This document shows, in pieces, positions 19,856-30,482 of a stretch of 64,000 bases of DNA. Each line of letters begins with the position of its first letter. Position 1 is the first letter of the stretch. A model generated the notes under the pieces. That model had not been told where the DNA came from, did no database searches, and worked only from the letters and a program-made list of their open reading frames with translations. The translations under genes and the position numbers were made by a program. The DNA comes from Corynebacterium kutscheri (GTDB lineage Bacteria > Actinomycetota > Actinomycetes > Mycobacteriales > Mycobacteriaceae), in contig NZ_CP011312.1 in NCBI RefSeq assembly GCF_000980835.1, forward strand, positions 1,488,001-1,552,000, in the 5' to 3' direction.

Positions 19856-21277
<1,422 letters not shown>

Positions 21278-21808
21278 CTATTTTTTAGCAATGGTTTTAT
21301 TCACAATAATCTTATTGCGCTGATCCAGCGGCAACACATTAGCGCATACCCGAAACTTTTCTAAGTTGTGCCGCGCATCAACAAGAGCATCGTGATTGCC
21401 AACTGGAAGTTTTGGCAACTGTGGTTTACCAGCCATTTCCCAATACTGGCGTAACTCTTTTGTATATCGTGGTAGCTCTTTAGGAAGCTTTGTCATATCA
21501 CCCCATAACTGAGCTAATACAACATGATCATATGCACCTACCCAAGCCCATAACTCCGGCGTAGTTTTATCACGAGTCAAAAAATCATATACCTCGGCGC
21601 GGATTCTTTCTTTATCGCGCCACGCATCACTAGCTGGATTAGGTAGCTTATTTAAAACGTTCTCACGCACCCATTTATTAGCACGACTATGATCCGCATC
21701 CGTCGAAACGCCATAATATTCGCGCCCATCTTCTGCCACAATGCCGATAGACACTAGATCAATAGTCGTGCCATCTTCAATAAATTCAGTGTCATAGAAA
21801 AACCGCAC
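21278..21808 (-). CDS. 3'-exoribonuclease of the DEDD family (Rv2179c / RNase AS type)
   Basis: A 176-residue single-domain exonuclease. The DEDD metal-binding residues appear as FYDTEFIEDG (Asp6, Glu8), AYDHVVLAQLWG in the middle, and HDALVDARHNLEKF near the C-terminus with the final His/Asp pair. The M. tuberculosis homologue Rv2179c was described as a 3' exoribonuclease, also called polyadenylate-specific RNase AS. It lies immediately upstream of aroG in the same direction with no gap, as in mycobacteria (Rv2178c-Rv2179c), so the two are cotranscribed, although no metabolic link is obvious. Confidence 0.88.
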   Translation of the reverse strand: MRFFYDTEFIEDGTTIDLVSIGIVAEDGREYYGVSTDADHSRANKWVRENVLNKLPNPASDAWRDKERIRAEVYDFLTRDKTTPELWAWVGAYDHVVLAQLWGDMTKLPKELPRYTKELRQYWEMAGKPQLPKLPVGNHDALVDARHNLEKFRVCANVLPLDQRNKIIVNKTIAKK

Positions 21809-21879
21809 TCGTCGTTTTTCCTTTCTAGTGTTGTTTTTTCTGTGACCAAAACCAAGTAGCCAGTAGCAAAAATTGCCGA

Positions 21880-22983
21880 TTATGTCTGCTTAAGTCGGTA
21901 CGATGCCTCGGTTAGCTGCTGGCTAGTTTCCGAAGAAGTCAATCTATTAATCGCCGGTGGATGCAATGTCCACCCAATTACCGGTACGGTAGCTAATTTA
22001 CCGAACAAATATCCCCCACCAAGGCCAAGAATAATGCAGCTTATCACCCAAAACGTTGGTCGATACAGCATGGAAGTAGCATCCCAAGAAATTTCTTGAT
22101 CGCGATGCAAAATAAAAAAACCAAAAGTAGCGGTAACTACTAATTGATGTCCGATATAAATACCTAAGGTGTTTTGGCCGATTTTTTGTAAAAACTGACT
22201 TACTATTGGTAGCCGAGAAACATAAACTGCCAAGGTAATCGCTAGTGGCAGATGCAGTAATGCTGATAAACACCGCTGCAAAATATCAAAACGAATATCG
22301 TGAATCTGTGGCCATACCCACGAAGTAATATCTCTAGCAGTTAAAAAGCTTAGTAAAGTAAAAACTAAAGCACCTGGCGATAATGCTCGATCGGCAAACC
22401 AGATAATCATCGGTTTAAAATATGCCCCTAATAAGAAAACCGGCACATAAATCGAGTACTTACCTAAAAAGGTCAACCCGGTATATTCGCTTACCACCGG
22501 CACGATAACTGGCGCACATACAATAATTGCTAATACCAGCACATACCGTAACCATTCCGCTAAGAACTGGCTCGCCCATAATATGAGATTAAAAAGGATA
22601 AGCGCATGCAAAAACCAATACATGCTTCCGCCTAAAAGCACATTGTTATAGTAAAAATCGCGCCCCGGCATTGGGGAACCATTACCATACCAACGCTCTA
22701 GGCTTTTAAACCACAATTCAAATGGTGTCCAAAAAAGATATGGAACCAATAAGAACCACAGTCGACGAGTTACTAACTCTGCGAAGCGATACTGCAATAT
22801 TTTGGCTGAGAAAAATCCCGAGACCATAAAGAAGATCGGCATACGCAACGGAATGAGGTATTCATTAGCTAATGCAATATTTGTTTCCCAGCCAAAGGGG
22901 ACAACAAGCCCAACATGAAGAATAACAACGCCAACAATAGAAATGCCACGGGCAATATCGGGCCATGCCATACGCTGATTCAT
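21880..22983 (-). CDS. Acyltransferase family 3 membrane protein
   Basis: A 367-residue polytopic membrane protein of the acyltransferase-3 (OafA/NodX-like) family with about ten hydrophobic segments. The N-terminus WPDIARGISIVGVVILHVG holds the family's conserved D-x-x-R-G and histidine, and the first loop has the RMPIFFMVSGFF segment. Such proteins O-acetylate or O-succinylate envelope glycans and lipids, including mycolate and arabinogalactan precursors in this group; the substrate here is unknown. It lies in a minus-strand run with plsC-like, glucokinase and pimB genes but is separated from them by about 77 bp. Confidence 0.87.
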   Translation of the reverse strand: MNQRMAWPDIARGISIVGVVILHVGLVVPFGWETNIALANEYLIPLRMPIFFMVSGFFSAKILQYRFAELVTRRLWFLLVPYLFWTPFELWFKSLERWYGNGSPMPGRDFYYNNVLLGGSMYWFLHALILFNLILWASQFLAEWLRYVLVLAIIVCAPVIVPVVSEYTGLTFLGKYSIYVPVFLLGAYFKPMIIWFADRALSPGALVFTLLSFLTARDITSWVWPQIHDIRFDILQRCLSALLHLPLAITLAVYVSRLPIVSQFLQKIGQNTLGIYIGHQLVVTATFGFFILHRDQEISWDATSMLYRPTFWVISCIILGLGGGYLFGKLATVPVIGWTLHPPAINRLTSSETSQQLTEASYRLKQT

Positions 22984-23060
22984 CTAAGGTATCTCATCTT
23001 CATTTTTCTTCATTAGGGCAACAATCAAGATTACCCCACGAAGAATCTGAATACCTAGTT

Positions 23061-23795
23061 CTACTTTGAAGTTGTTGTATCAGGGTGACCTTTGTTTTCT
23101 GTAAGTTGCTTCTTTACTTCGGAAGCATAAATATCAACATATTCTTCGCCGGTAAGACGCGCTAATTCACGCATAACGTGATCGGTAAGCGCGCGAATCA
23201 CCACTGGATCAGTGTGCTGCATACCTAGTTCTTTAACGAAAGAACGCGGAGAAATAGGTTCACCGATACGCACTGCAACTTTTGCCGGGCGAAGCCACCA
23301 AGAACCAATTGGATTGGCATTTCGAGTCCCAATCATAGCTACTGGGATAAGCAGCTCATCGGTTTCTAAAGCCACTCGCGCCATTCCAGTTTTACCTTTA
23401 TATACTCGCCCATCTGGAGAACGAGTTCCCTCTGGATAGATCCCAAAAAGATCGCCGCGTTCTAAAACTTCTTTGGCGGCATTCATTAAAGCTTCACCGG
23501 CATTAGTGGCAGTGCGATCAAGTGGGATCTGGCCGACTGCACTAAAAAACCATTTTTGCATCCGTCCAACAAAACCAGTGGAAGTAAAATACTCACTTTT
23601 GGCGGGAAAGGTTATTTGGCGGGGGCACAAAAGCGGTAGATAAAAAGAATCCATAACCGCTTGGTGGTTCGATGCCAAAATAGCAGGACCAGTAGCTGGG
23701 ATACGTTCACTGCCTTCAATAGTCGGACGATTATAAAGACGTAGTACCGGACCTAGAAGGACATATTTAAAAAACGAATACCACCTATTATTCAT
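23061..23795 (-). CDS. 1-acyl-sn-glycerol-3-phosphate acyltransferase (PlsC family)
   Basis: Lipid acyltransferase expected to make phosphatidic acid from lysophosphatidic acid at the membrane. The 244-residue protein has the catalytic H-x4-D motif in NHQAVMDSFYLP (about residues 42-53), the substrate motif YPEGTRSPDG, and the later IPVAMIG segment. Its ATG overlaps the stop of the ROK glucokinase gene by 4 bp, so the two are translationally coupled. The homologue in M. tuberculosis is Rv2182c. A monoacyl-mannoside acyltransferase role related to the nearby pimB gene is possible, but unproven. Confidence 0.92.
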   Translation of the reverse strand: MNNRWYSFFKYVLLGPVLRLYNRPTIEGSERIPATGPAILASNHQAVMDSFYLPLLCPRQITFPAKSEYFTSTGFVGRMQKWFFSAVGQIPLDRTATNAGEALMNAAKEVLERGDLFGIYPEGTRSPDGRVYKGKTGMARVALETDELLIPVAMIGTRNANPIGSWWLRPAKVAVRIGEPISPRSFVKELGMQHTDPVVIRALTDHVMRELARLTGEEYVDIYASEVKKQLTENKGHPDTTTSK

Positions 23796-24763
23796 TGCAC
23801 TACCCTACTTACACGCTGCCGAGCTAAATCTGCTACTCCAATCATACCGGCATCAGATCCTAATTCTGCGCAGGAAACAGTTGCCAAAGGACGGTATCCA
23901 GCGCCAACAATCGAACTGGCCATGTGCTCTACCGCAGTTGGTAAATACAAGTCAGCATCACGAGAAACCCCACCGCCAATCAGAATAAGCCCTGGATCAA
24001 GCACATCTGCCACCATCGACAAAGCGATTCCTAACCAACGCGAAAACTCTGCAAGTACAGCCAAAGAAAGTTCATCATTCTCACGAGCAAATTGCGTAAT
24101 GTGCTTACCTTTGAGCTCTCCACGTGCAGCAAGCGCTGCCAACGGTGAGTAGGTTTTTCCAGGAAGCTCAGCAAGCATTTCTCGCGCAGTATCTACTAAG
24201 GCTGTACCAGAACAATACCGTTCTAGACAACCACTTTTACCACAGGCACAGGCTCGTCCATTGGGAACAACTGTAAGGTGACCAAATTCTGGTGCAGTAC
24301 CAAAAGCACCCCGGTAAATAGCACCATCGTTAAGCAAAGTCGCACCAATTCCAGTGCCAAGGGCGAAGAGCACCCAATTATCATTACCGCGTGCCCCGCC
24401 AAAACGATATTCACCCCAGGCAGCTGAATTCGCATCATGTTCTAAAACAACTGGCATACCCAGAAGTTCTTCTAGTTCTCGACGCACCGGACGATCGCGC
24501 CAAGGCAAATGCGGGGCAAAACGTACTGTTTCGCATTCTGGATCAAGAAAACCGGCCACAGCTAGACCAACTGCAGCAATATCATGCTTTTTGCTTAATT
24601 CGTCGACAAGCGAGACAATCCCCTGCTGCATTCCCTCTTCGGTTTGAGGAGAAGCAATACTGTGGGACTCTACAATGTTGCCCCTAGGATCAATAGCTGC
24701 TGCCCGCATATTTGTGCCGCCAATATCGAAGCCTATGGTCGTCATTGACCCATTCTCGGACAT
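23792..24763 (-). CDS. glk: ROK-family glucokinase
   Basis: Cytoplasmic ATP-dependent glucose kinase. The 323-residue protein has the ATP-phosphate loop GFDIGGTNMRAA near residues 11-22, the sugar-binding GTGIGATL and EFGHL segments with the catalytic EHDAN (Asp), and the ROK zinc motif CACGKSGCLERYCSG (about residues 165-179). Sequence and length closely fit the corynebacterial Glk. Start ATG at 24763; an in-frame ATG six codons later would remove only the polar MSENGS leader. It overlaps plsC by 4 bp and follows the pimB-like gene by 55 bp in the same direction as in C. glutamicum. Confidence 0.94.
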   Translation of the reverse strand: MSENGSMTTIGFDIGGTNMRAAAIDPRGNIVESHSIASPQTEEGMQQGIVSLVDELSKKHDIAAVGLAVAGFLDPECETVRFAPHLPWRDRPVRRELEELLGMPVVLEHDANSAAWGEYRFGGARGNDNWVLFALGTGIGATLLNDGAIYRGAFGTAPEFGHLTVVPNGRACACGKSGCLERYCSGTALVDTAREMLAELPGKTYSPLAALAARGELKGKHITQFARENDELSLAVLAEFSRWLGIALSMVADVLDPGLILIGGGVSRDADLYLPTAVEHMASSIVGAGYRPLATVSCAELGSDAGMIGVADLARQRVSRVVQ

Positions 24764-24818
24764 GTACTCTGCCTTTTCGATCGTTTAGCGTAACTTTCCA
24801 AGTATAACGGTTGTCATT

Positions 24819-25949
24819 CTAAGGCTCAATCAATCTGCGTAGTCGCTGCTGCATAATTGCCCATTGCCAGTGCTTTTCGACGTTTTCCCGACCGGCTTTA
24901 CCCATATTTGCCCGTAATTCTGTATCTGATAACAACCGATGCAATGCAGTAATGAGCTCAGAAAGACTCCTGCCGTCAACAACAATGCCGCTTTCTGCAT
25001 TTACTGTTTCTGGAGCCCCACCAGAGTTGCCAGCAATAATAGGTAAACCGCAGGCCTGAGCTTCAAGATAAACAATCCCTAAGCCCTCAACATCTAGCCC
25101 TCCACCGCGAGTGCGTACTGGCATTGCAAAGATATCTGCAGCTTGCAAGGATTTTACTAATGTATCTTCACTAACCCGGCCAGCAAATTCAATACTGTTT
25201 TGTCCAGCAGCAAGTGCACGTAGTTTCGCCTCATATGAACCAGCACCGATAATAACTAATCGCGCATGAGGATGCTGTTTTGCTACTGCTGGCCAGGCTT
25301 TAATCAACATGTCCTGCCCCTTGCGCGAAGTTAGCCTAGAACTACAAAGCACCACCAGGGACTCTTGCCAACAAAACTGTTCACGCAATTGCTGCTTAGT
25401 TACCGCATCGGGAACGTGGAATCGATCAATATCAACGCCTGAGGGAAGATGCTCAAAAGAAACTTGGCCAAAAGCCTTTTTAAATCGACGCAAAGTGTAG
25501 TCGGCAATGTAGGTCACAACATCACAATTGCGACCAATAACACCCAAAACTTGACGAGCCCCTGGAATCATCGACCAGCCCACTTCATGGCCGTGAGTAG
25601 TCGCAATTATTTTCTTCGCACCGGCAGCTTTTGCCCACCTTGCCATAAGCGCTAATGGTGCACTAGCTCCAAACCATACTGTATCGATCTTTTCTCTACG
25701 AATGATTTCCTGCATGGTGCGAATTGTCGACCAGGTAGGCAGCATAACTTTTCGATGTTGCCGATAAACACGATATGGAACGTGAGCATCGAAAAGCTCG
25801 GCTGCAACCCTATCTTGTGTCGAAGCAAAAACAACGACATCATGCGGATCTAACGCGGCAACAAAATCACGTAAATATGATTGAATGCCACCGATAGTAG
25901 GCGGAAAATCGTTGCTTACTAATAACACCCGTGCCATGTACTTATTCAC
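24819..25949 (-). CDS. pimB: GT4 phosphatidylinositol mannosyltransferase, PimB type
   Basis: GDP-mannose-dependent glycosyltransferase that adds the second mannose to phosphatidylinositol mannoside at the inner face of the membrane. The 376-residue protein has the GT-B fold: N-terminal LVSNDFPPTIGGIQSYL (about 10-26), THGHE, and the C-terminal donor-binding signature GLGIVYLEAQACGLPIIAGNSGGAPE. The synteny with glk and nlpC genes is that of corynebacterial pimB. The GTG at 25949 follows AAAGAA; an in-frame ATG at 25937 (MARVLLVSN) is also plausible. The gene is essential for lipomannan synthesis in related species. Confidence 0.93.
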   Translation of the reverse strand: MNKYMARVLLVSNDFPPTIGGIQSYLRDFVAALDPHDVVVFASTQDRVAAELFDAHVPYRVYRQHRKVMLPTWSTIRTMQEIIRREKIDTVWFGASAPLALMARWAKAAGAKKIIATTHGHEVGWSMIPGARQVLGVIGRNCDVVTYIADYTLRRFKKAFGQVSFEHLPSGVDIDRFHVPDAVTKQQLREQFCWQESLVVLCSSRLTSRKGQDMLIKAWPAVAKQHPHARLVIIGAGSYEAKLRALAAGQNSIEFAGRVSEDTLVKSLQAADIFAMPVRTRGGGLDVEGLGIVYLEAQACGLPIIAGNSGGAPETVNAESGIVVDGRSLSELITALHRLLSDTELRANMGKAGRENVEKHWQWAIMQQRLRRLIEP

Positions 25950-25964
25950 GTTCTTTTTTAGGCA

Positions 25965-26990
25965 CTAATAACGGCGTGCGCCATAAAAAGGCATCGAATC
26001 CACCGAAACTACCTGCACCGGGATTCCGTAATCAGAGGCATGAACAAGCATGCCATTTCCGGCATAAATACCCACGTGTGTAGCCCCTGGATAATAACCA
26101 ACAATATCGCCAGGTTGTAGCTCTTCCCGAGACACTGCCTGCCCACCAGCCATCTGTGCTTGCGAAGTACGTGGCACTGTTTTACCTTGTTGCTGATACG
26201 CCCAATACACTAAACCAGAACAGTCAAAAGCATCTGGTCCAATGCTGCCCCAACCATAAGGCGAGCCCAATTTTGTCATAGCGGCCTGCAAGGCGATTAA
26301 ACCGGCTTCATTAGTGCTGCTTAGCCCAGCAATGGAATACTCAATAGGGCCATTTTTATCAATCCAACGCTGTCTATCAGCCGGACTCAACCCACGTACC
26401 TGCTGCATAATTTCTTCAGTACGTGCTTTAAGGGCTTCCTGTTCCTTATCTAAGTGAATCCGCTGAGTTGCCATTGCTTTTTGTTGAAAAGTCAGTGCAG
26501 CCACGGCACGGGTTACCTCACTACGAGCATCTGCTGCCTCTTTGGTTGCAGCAGATAATACCGTCGCAGCTTCCTCGGTTGATTTACTCAAAATAGTCAA
26601 ATATGCAGCCCGATCAATGGCATTTTGTGGGCTATCTGCACCCAATGCATTGCTTAGTGGATCAATGTGATGCCCACGGTATAGCGCACCGGCGATACGA
26701 TTAACTTCACCGCGATATGCTTCTTCTTGTGCTTTAGCAGCATCCGCTTGGCTTGTCACAATATCAACTTGACCACGCAATGCATCGAGTTCTTTTTGCG
26801 CTTCTTCGAGATCAATTTCTAATTGCTTGACCTCTTCATTTTTTGCACCAACTAGATGCGAAATCTCATCCATACTAACAATAAGATTTTCCACATCCTG
26901 GGCATTAACTAGTGAGTATCCCCCGGTAGCAATACTTATCGCAGCGATAAGACTTACGCCAATAACCTGCTTGCGGAAAGAAAGCTTCAC
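25965..26990 (-). CDS. Secreted NlpC/P60 endopeptidase with N-terminal coiled coil (RipC-like)
   Basis: Extracellular D,L-endopeptidase that cuts peptidoglycan stem peptides during cell separation. It has a basic N-terminus and hydrophobic signal helix, then about 190 residues of coiled coil (SMDEISHLVGAKNEEVKQL onward), then a C-terminal NlpC/P60 domain with catalytic Cys in DAFDCSGLVYWAY and His in GATHVGIYAG. Coiled-coil NlpC proteins are regulated by FtsX-like partners in relatives. I chose GTG at 26990 because GGGG lies 10 bp upstream and gives VKLSFRKQV; a TTG at 27026 is possible. The homologue is Rv2190c. Confidence 0.92.
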   Translation of the reverse strand: MKLSFRKQVIGVSLIAAISIATGGYSLVNAQDVENLIVSMDEISHLVGAKNEEVKQLEIDLEEAQKELDALRGQVDIVTSQADAAKAQEEAYRGEVNRIAGALYRGHHIDPLSNALGADSPQNAIDRAAYLTILSKSTEEAATVLSAATKEAADARSEVTRAVAALTFQQKAMATQRIHLDKEQEALKARTEEIMQQVRGLSPADRQRWIDKNGPIEYSIAGLSSTNEAGLIALQAAMTKLGSPYGWGSIGPDAFDCSGLVYWAYQQQGKTVPRTSQAQMAGGQAVSREELQPGDIVGYYPGATHVGIYAGNGMLVHASDYGIPVQVVSVDSMPFYGARRY

Positions 26991-27150
26991 GTTGAACTTG
27001 CCCCTACATCTTATTTCCAGCATCAAAAATCAAGTTCTTACTATAGCCTTTCAAAAGCAAAAACTATGCATTCCACGACAAAAGAGAAACGCAAGTGATT
27101 AATGAATATTTCTGTGACTGCACTAGATGTGAAGCAAAAATAAGAAATAC

Positions 27151-27175
27151 AAAAATGCCTCACCGAAGTGAGGCA
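27151..27175 (-). terminator. Rho-independent terminator of the NlpC/P60 gene at 27199
   Basis: Stem GCCTCAC (27157-27163) / GTGAGGC (27168-27174) with a CGAA tetraloop; on the minus strand it is followed by a T-run (A-run 27151-27155). It separates the two NlpC/P60 genes into independent units. Confidence 0.88.
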
Positions 27176-27198
27176 GTAAAAACTTCTAGCAACAGTTT

Positions 27199-27834
27199 TT
27201 AAAAACGTACAGCCGAATGGAATGGCATGTAATCAATGGAGGTTTCCGATAGCGGAGTTCCCTGAGTGAGAGCATGGATAACAGTTCCATTGCCAGTATA
27301 AATACCTACATGTGAGGCACCCGAGTAAAAGGCAATAATATCGCCCGGCTGGAGCTGATCACGAGAAACTTGCATGCCACCAGCAGCTTGCGCATAAGAA
27401 GTACGTGGAATGCTCTTACCAACCTGAGAATAAGCCCAAGAGGTTAAACCAGAGCAATCAAAAGCGCTAGGGCCAGCAGCACCCCAAACATATGGAGCAC
27501 CAATCTTAGTGCGAGCAGCTGCAACGATTTGCTCACCAACCGCCTGAGTTTGAACCTGTGCAGTTGCAGAAGATGGTGCATTGACCACAGCAGAGTAATC
27601 GGCAGATGAACCCTGTCCATTAAGCGCTGGAATCCACTGCTCAATACCTGAAGCATTAGCCAAAGCCTGCACACTGTCTATACCAGCAATATCAACCGAC
27701 AGATCGGTGCCAGGGATAGCAACTTCAACTGCCTGTGCAGGATTTGCCAGTACTGCAGTAGTGCTGAGTGCAACAGCGGATGCTGCCGCTGTATTACGTA
27801 CGGTGCTTTGAGAGCGACGACGGTGCTTAGCCAC
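27199..27834 (-). CDS. Secreted NlpC/P60 endopeptidase, single-domain type
   Basis: Extracellular peptidoglycan endopeptidase of about 211 residues. A signal peptide (AKHRRRSQS then an Ala-rich hydrophobic core ending NPAQAVE) is followed by a linker of about 80 residues and a C-terminal NlpC/P60 domain with catalytic Cys in SAFDCSGLTSWAY and His in GASHVGIYTG. The GTG at 27834 is preferred: GGAGA lies 6 bp upstream and it begins the usual VAKHRR leader. Longer in-frame starts up to 27882 would place charged residues before the signal peptide. A long 5' region with possible MtrA-like repeats precedes it. Confidence 0.93.
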   Translation of the reverse strand: MAKHRRRSQSTVRNTAAASAVALSTTAVLANPAQAVEVAIPGTDLSVDIAGIDSVQALANASGIEQWIPALNGQGSSADYSAVVNAPSSATAQVQTQAVGEQIVAAARTKIGAPYVWGAAGPSAFDCSGLTSWAYSQVGKSIPRTSYAQAAGGMQVSRDQLQPGDIIAFYSGASHVGIYTGNGTVIHALTQGTPLSETSIDYMPFHSAVRF

Positions 27835-28626
27835 GAATTTCTCCAAATCTTTTACTTCCCTACCCATGAAGTGACGTGGCACTAGTCTCTCGCTACTTCC
27901 GGGCTCTTCAACTTCACACTCACTTGGATTGGGAGCGATCTAGTTAAGAACGGATCTACAATTTTCTTCACTTATCGACGGCTGCGACTCCTTGGCCGCG
28001 TTTTCAATGTCTCGATTAGGTTACGAAACTACAACAAAGCTTGTCCACCCATGTGTAAAATTTCGGCCGTTATTGAACCGTTACCAAAGCGAAACCCATC
28101 CTTGTCGAAAACAAAAACAGTACCCACCCACCCTCACCAACTCACCCGCTAACATTACAAAAATGGCAGGTAAAAGACTATTTTTTAAAGAAAAAATTAA
28201 ACTACGGACGTATAGTTAGTAATGCAATTATGGTGCCTATTTTTCAAAGAAAAATTTTTTAGTGATCCATGCCACTTTTGTGAAACGGTCGGATTTTAAG
28301 TCGGAAAAATGATCTTTCTTGCACACGCAAGCACTATTCACAATAACCACATCCAGCACAAAAGCCCCGATAGTAATATATTTTAGTGATAGAAAATCAT
28401 TACTTATTTAAAGGATGAACTGTATAAAAAGTCTACAAAGCACTGTCTAAATTTTAACGAAAAGCCAAAGTGGGTTAATAGCCAAAGTACCCATCTAAGA
28501 GTCACCAACCGGCTAAAAAGCTAGCTTTATTAACACGAAAATGGATAGGTACACAATTGTGTTTCCTATCCGTATAACGAAAATATATGCCCTAGGCGAA
28601 ATACTTTAACTTAAAGCTATACAAAT
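27835..28626. other. Intergenic region upstream of the NlpC/P60 gene, to the iron-binding-protein pseudogene
   Basis: The part next to the nlpC gene (27835-28090) should contain its promoter and a leader of up to about 200 nt. The remaining 28220-28620 is strongly AT-rich with no credible ORF, repeat or RNA gene that I can see. The 75-codon + strand ORF at 27992 lies over the nlpC control region and has no ribosome binding site of note, so I treat it as spurious. No clear terminator follows the pseudogene ending at 28627. Confidence 0.5.
28067..28085 (-). promoter_or_regulatory. Candidate MtrA-like direct repeat upstream of nlpC
   Basis: Read on the minus strand: GGTAACGGTTCAATAACGG, that is two R-TAAC-GG units 11 bp apart. 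Actinobacterial MtrA response regulators recognise loosely conserved direct repeats of this kind and control cell-wall peptidases in C. glutamicum. It is about 235 bp upstream of the GTG at 27834. The match is by eye and the motif is weakly conserved. Confidence 0.3.
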
Positions 28627-29662
28627 CTACTGGGTAAAAGATTCAGCTAATGAATCCAACAAAATATTGGCCGAGTAACTATCCAATCGGAAAGTTTCAC
28701 CGGGAGTTGTATAAATTTGACCAGTCATCACAGCAGGGGCAGTGCTAAAGGATTTTTCTTCTACTAAAGCACGTCGCGCTTTTTCATCTGCAGCAATTGC
28801 GATCCACGTATCGCCTACCAAACCTTTTTGTACATTTTCTAAAGAAAGACTAACGATATCTTGTCGATTAGCGCCCATAGAGGTATCGCCTTTCACGGAA
28901 TCTGGAATCTCTGCCATGCTAAATCCAAGATCACGAAGAATCTGTACCTGCGGAGCCTGCATAGTTAATGCTGCTGCTCCACTGCCATCCCCAAAAATAA
29001 TAAATGCAGAGGTAGTACCTTCTGACACCGTAATCTTATCTTTTACTTCTGCTAAACGCTGATCAAAATCAGCAATAACCTTCTTAGCGTTTTCTTCATA
29101 ACCAGTTGCCTCACCAATCTTCATGGTTACGTCTTGCCAAGAAGCACCCGAATAATCAATAACTAGTACCGGGGCAATCTTACGTAGCTGATCAACGCTA
29201 TCCATTACAGAATCGCCGCTGTTTTTGGAAACAACAATAAGATCGGGAGAATACTCAATAACTTTTCCAGATTTGGCGAACTATTCTCATAGAGCTTTTC
29301 GACGTTTGCTTGCTTAGCAACTTGACTCCACTGAGTAAAAAACCTTGATCATCGCTTAGTTCATCAATATTAGGAGTTGTTGCCGCAGTAGCTACTACTG
29401 GTGCTCCAACAGCTAATAAGCTACCGGTTAGTGTTGTTGAAGTAGAGACGATTGTAGTGGGTTGATCAACTAAGGTCAGTTCACCATCATCAGTATCAAT
29501 AGTACGAGGCCACTGTCCACTGCCAGTACTAGTAACACTATTAGAACTATCTGAGCCAGATTGACTCGTTGATACTGAACACGCACTAAGAAATAAACCA
29601 AAAACCAACACGAATGCTAATACAACATAAGCGCCCTTTTTGGGTAGTACCTGTACTTTCAT
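28627..29662 (-). pseudogene. Siderophore-binding lipoprotein of the ABC importer, broken by two frameshifts
   Basis: Periplasmic-binding-type lipoprotein that would deliver ferric siderophore to the adjacent permeases. The ATG at 29662 follows AAGGAG; the lipobox is FLSAC with Cys near residue 28. The first frame reads to DDQGF, then shifts at the T6 tract (29337-29342) to TQWSQVAKQANVEKLYENSS, then shifts back near 29260-29266 to VIEYSPDLIVVSKNSGDSV and on to LAESFTQ at 28627. Adding one base at each point restores about 345 residues, the normal family length. As read, the only long pieces are 29255-29662 and 28627-29205. It could be real decay or base-calling error in homopolymers. Confidence 0.85.
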
Positions 29663-29672
29663 TTTTAACTCC

Positions 29673-30482
29673 TTAAGATAACTTGGAATCCAATTCAGTC
29701 GTGAATTCCAAGGGAACAACTAATGGGGTACCTACAACAGGATCAGGTACAACCTTTGCCGGTAACCCAAAAATTTCTTCAACAGCATCTTCGGTAACTA
29801 CCTCTCTAGCATTTCCTTGCGCTACTACTGCACCTTGGTTCATAGCAATTAAATGTGTCGCATAACGTGCTGCTTGATTAAGATCATGCAGCACCGCAAC
29901 AATGGTTCGTTTCTGCTGCTGATGCAGTATGCGACATAACTCTAAAATCTCAATCTGGTGTCTAAGATCTAAGAAAGTTGTTGGCTCATCAAGCAGAATT
30001 GTCTCGGTATCCTGTGCCAACACCATTGCAATCCATACCCGTTGGCGTTGTCCACCGGAAAGCTCAGCAACATATTGGTTTTGTAGATCGGACACCTTAG
30101 TCAAAAACATAGCTTTTTCAACAGCTTCATAATCAGCTCTACTCCACTGCCGAAAAACACTTTGATGTGGAAATCTTCCTCGTGCGACTAAATCACGAAC
30201 CAACATTTTCTCTGGAACAACAGCACTCTGAGAAAGAAAACCAACTTGACGTGCAAATTCTTTAGTACCCAATGACAAAACATCACTGCCATTAAGTAAA
30301 ATATTTCCCGCCTCAGGTTTTAAAATTCGTGCCAGTGACTTTAATAAAGTTGATTTACCACAAGCATTTGGTCCAACAATAACGGTGAACTCTCCACCAG
30401 GAATTTCTAAATTAAGCTGGTTAAAAATCATTCGTTGTGAGTACCCAAAGCTAACGTCGTTAAGTACAAAACGCGGGCTCAT
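29673..30482 (-). CDS. Iron-siderophore ABC transporter ATPase (FepC/FecE type)
   Basis: Cytoplasmic ATPase that powers ferric-siderophore uptake. The 269-residue protein has Walker A GPNACGKST (about residues 37-45), the Q-loop FLSQSAV, signature LSGGQRQRVWIAM, Walker B TILLDEPTTFLD and the switch His in AVLHDLNQA. All are intact. Its start overlaps the upstream permease stop by 4 bp, and it ends 11 bp before the start of the binding-protein pseudogene, so all four genes form one unit read from about 32.6 kb leftwards. Nothing in the ATPase suggests decay. Confidence 0.94.
   Translation of the reverse strand: MSPRFVLNDVSFGYSQRMIFNQLNLEIPGGEFTVIVGPNACGKSTLLKSLARILKPEAGNILLNGSDVLSLGTKEFARQVGFLSQSAVVPEKMLVRDLVARGRFPHQSVFRQWSRADYEAVEKAMFLTKVSDLQNQYVAELSGGQRQRVWIAMVLAQDTETILLDEPTTFLDLRHQIEILELCRILHQQQKRTIVAVLHDLNQAARYATHLIAMNQGAVVAQGNAREVVTEDAVEEIFGLPAKVVPDPVVGTPLVVPLEFTTELDSKLS

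Noticed and set aside
27835..28030. Possible c-di-AMP (ydaO-type) riboswitch in the nlpC leader
   Set aside because: Actinobacterial peptidase genes often carry one and GCAGCCGTC on the minus strand is faintly similar, but the conserved GGGTGAA and flanking motifs are missing.
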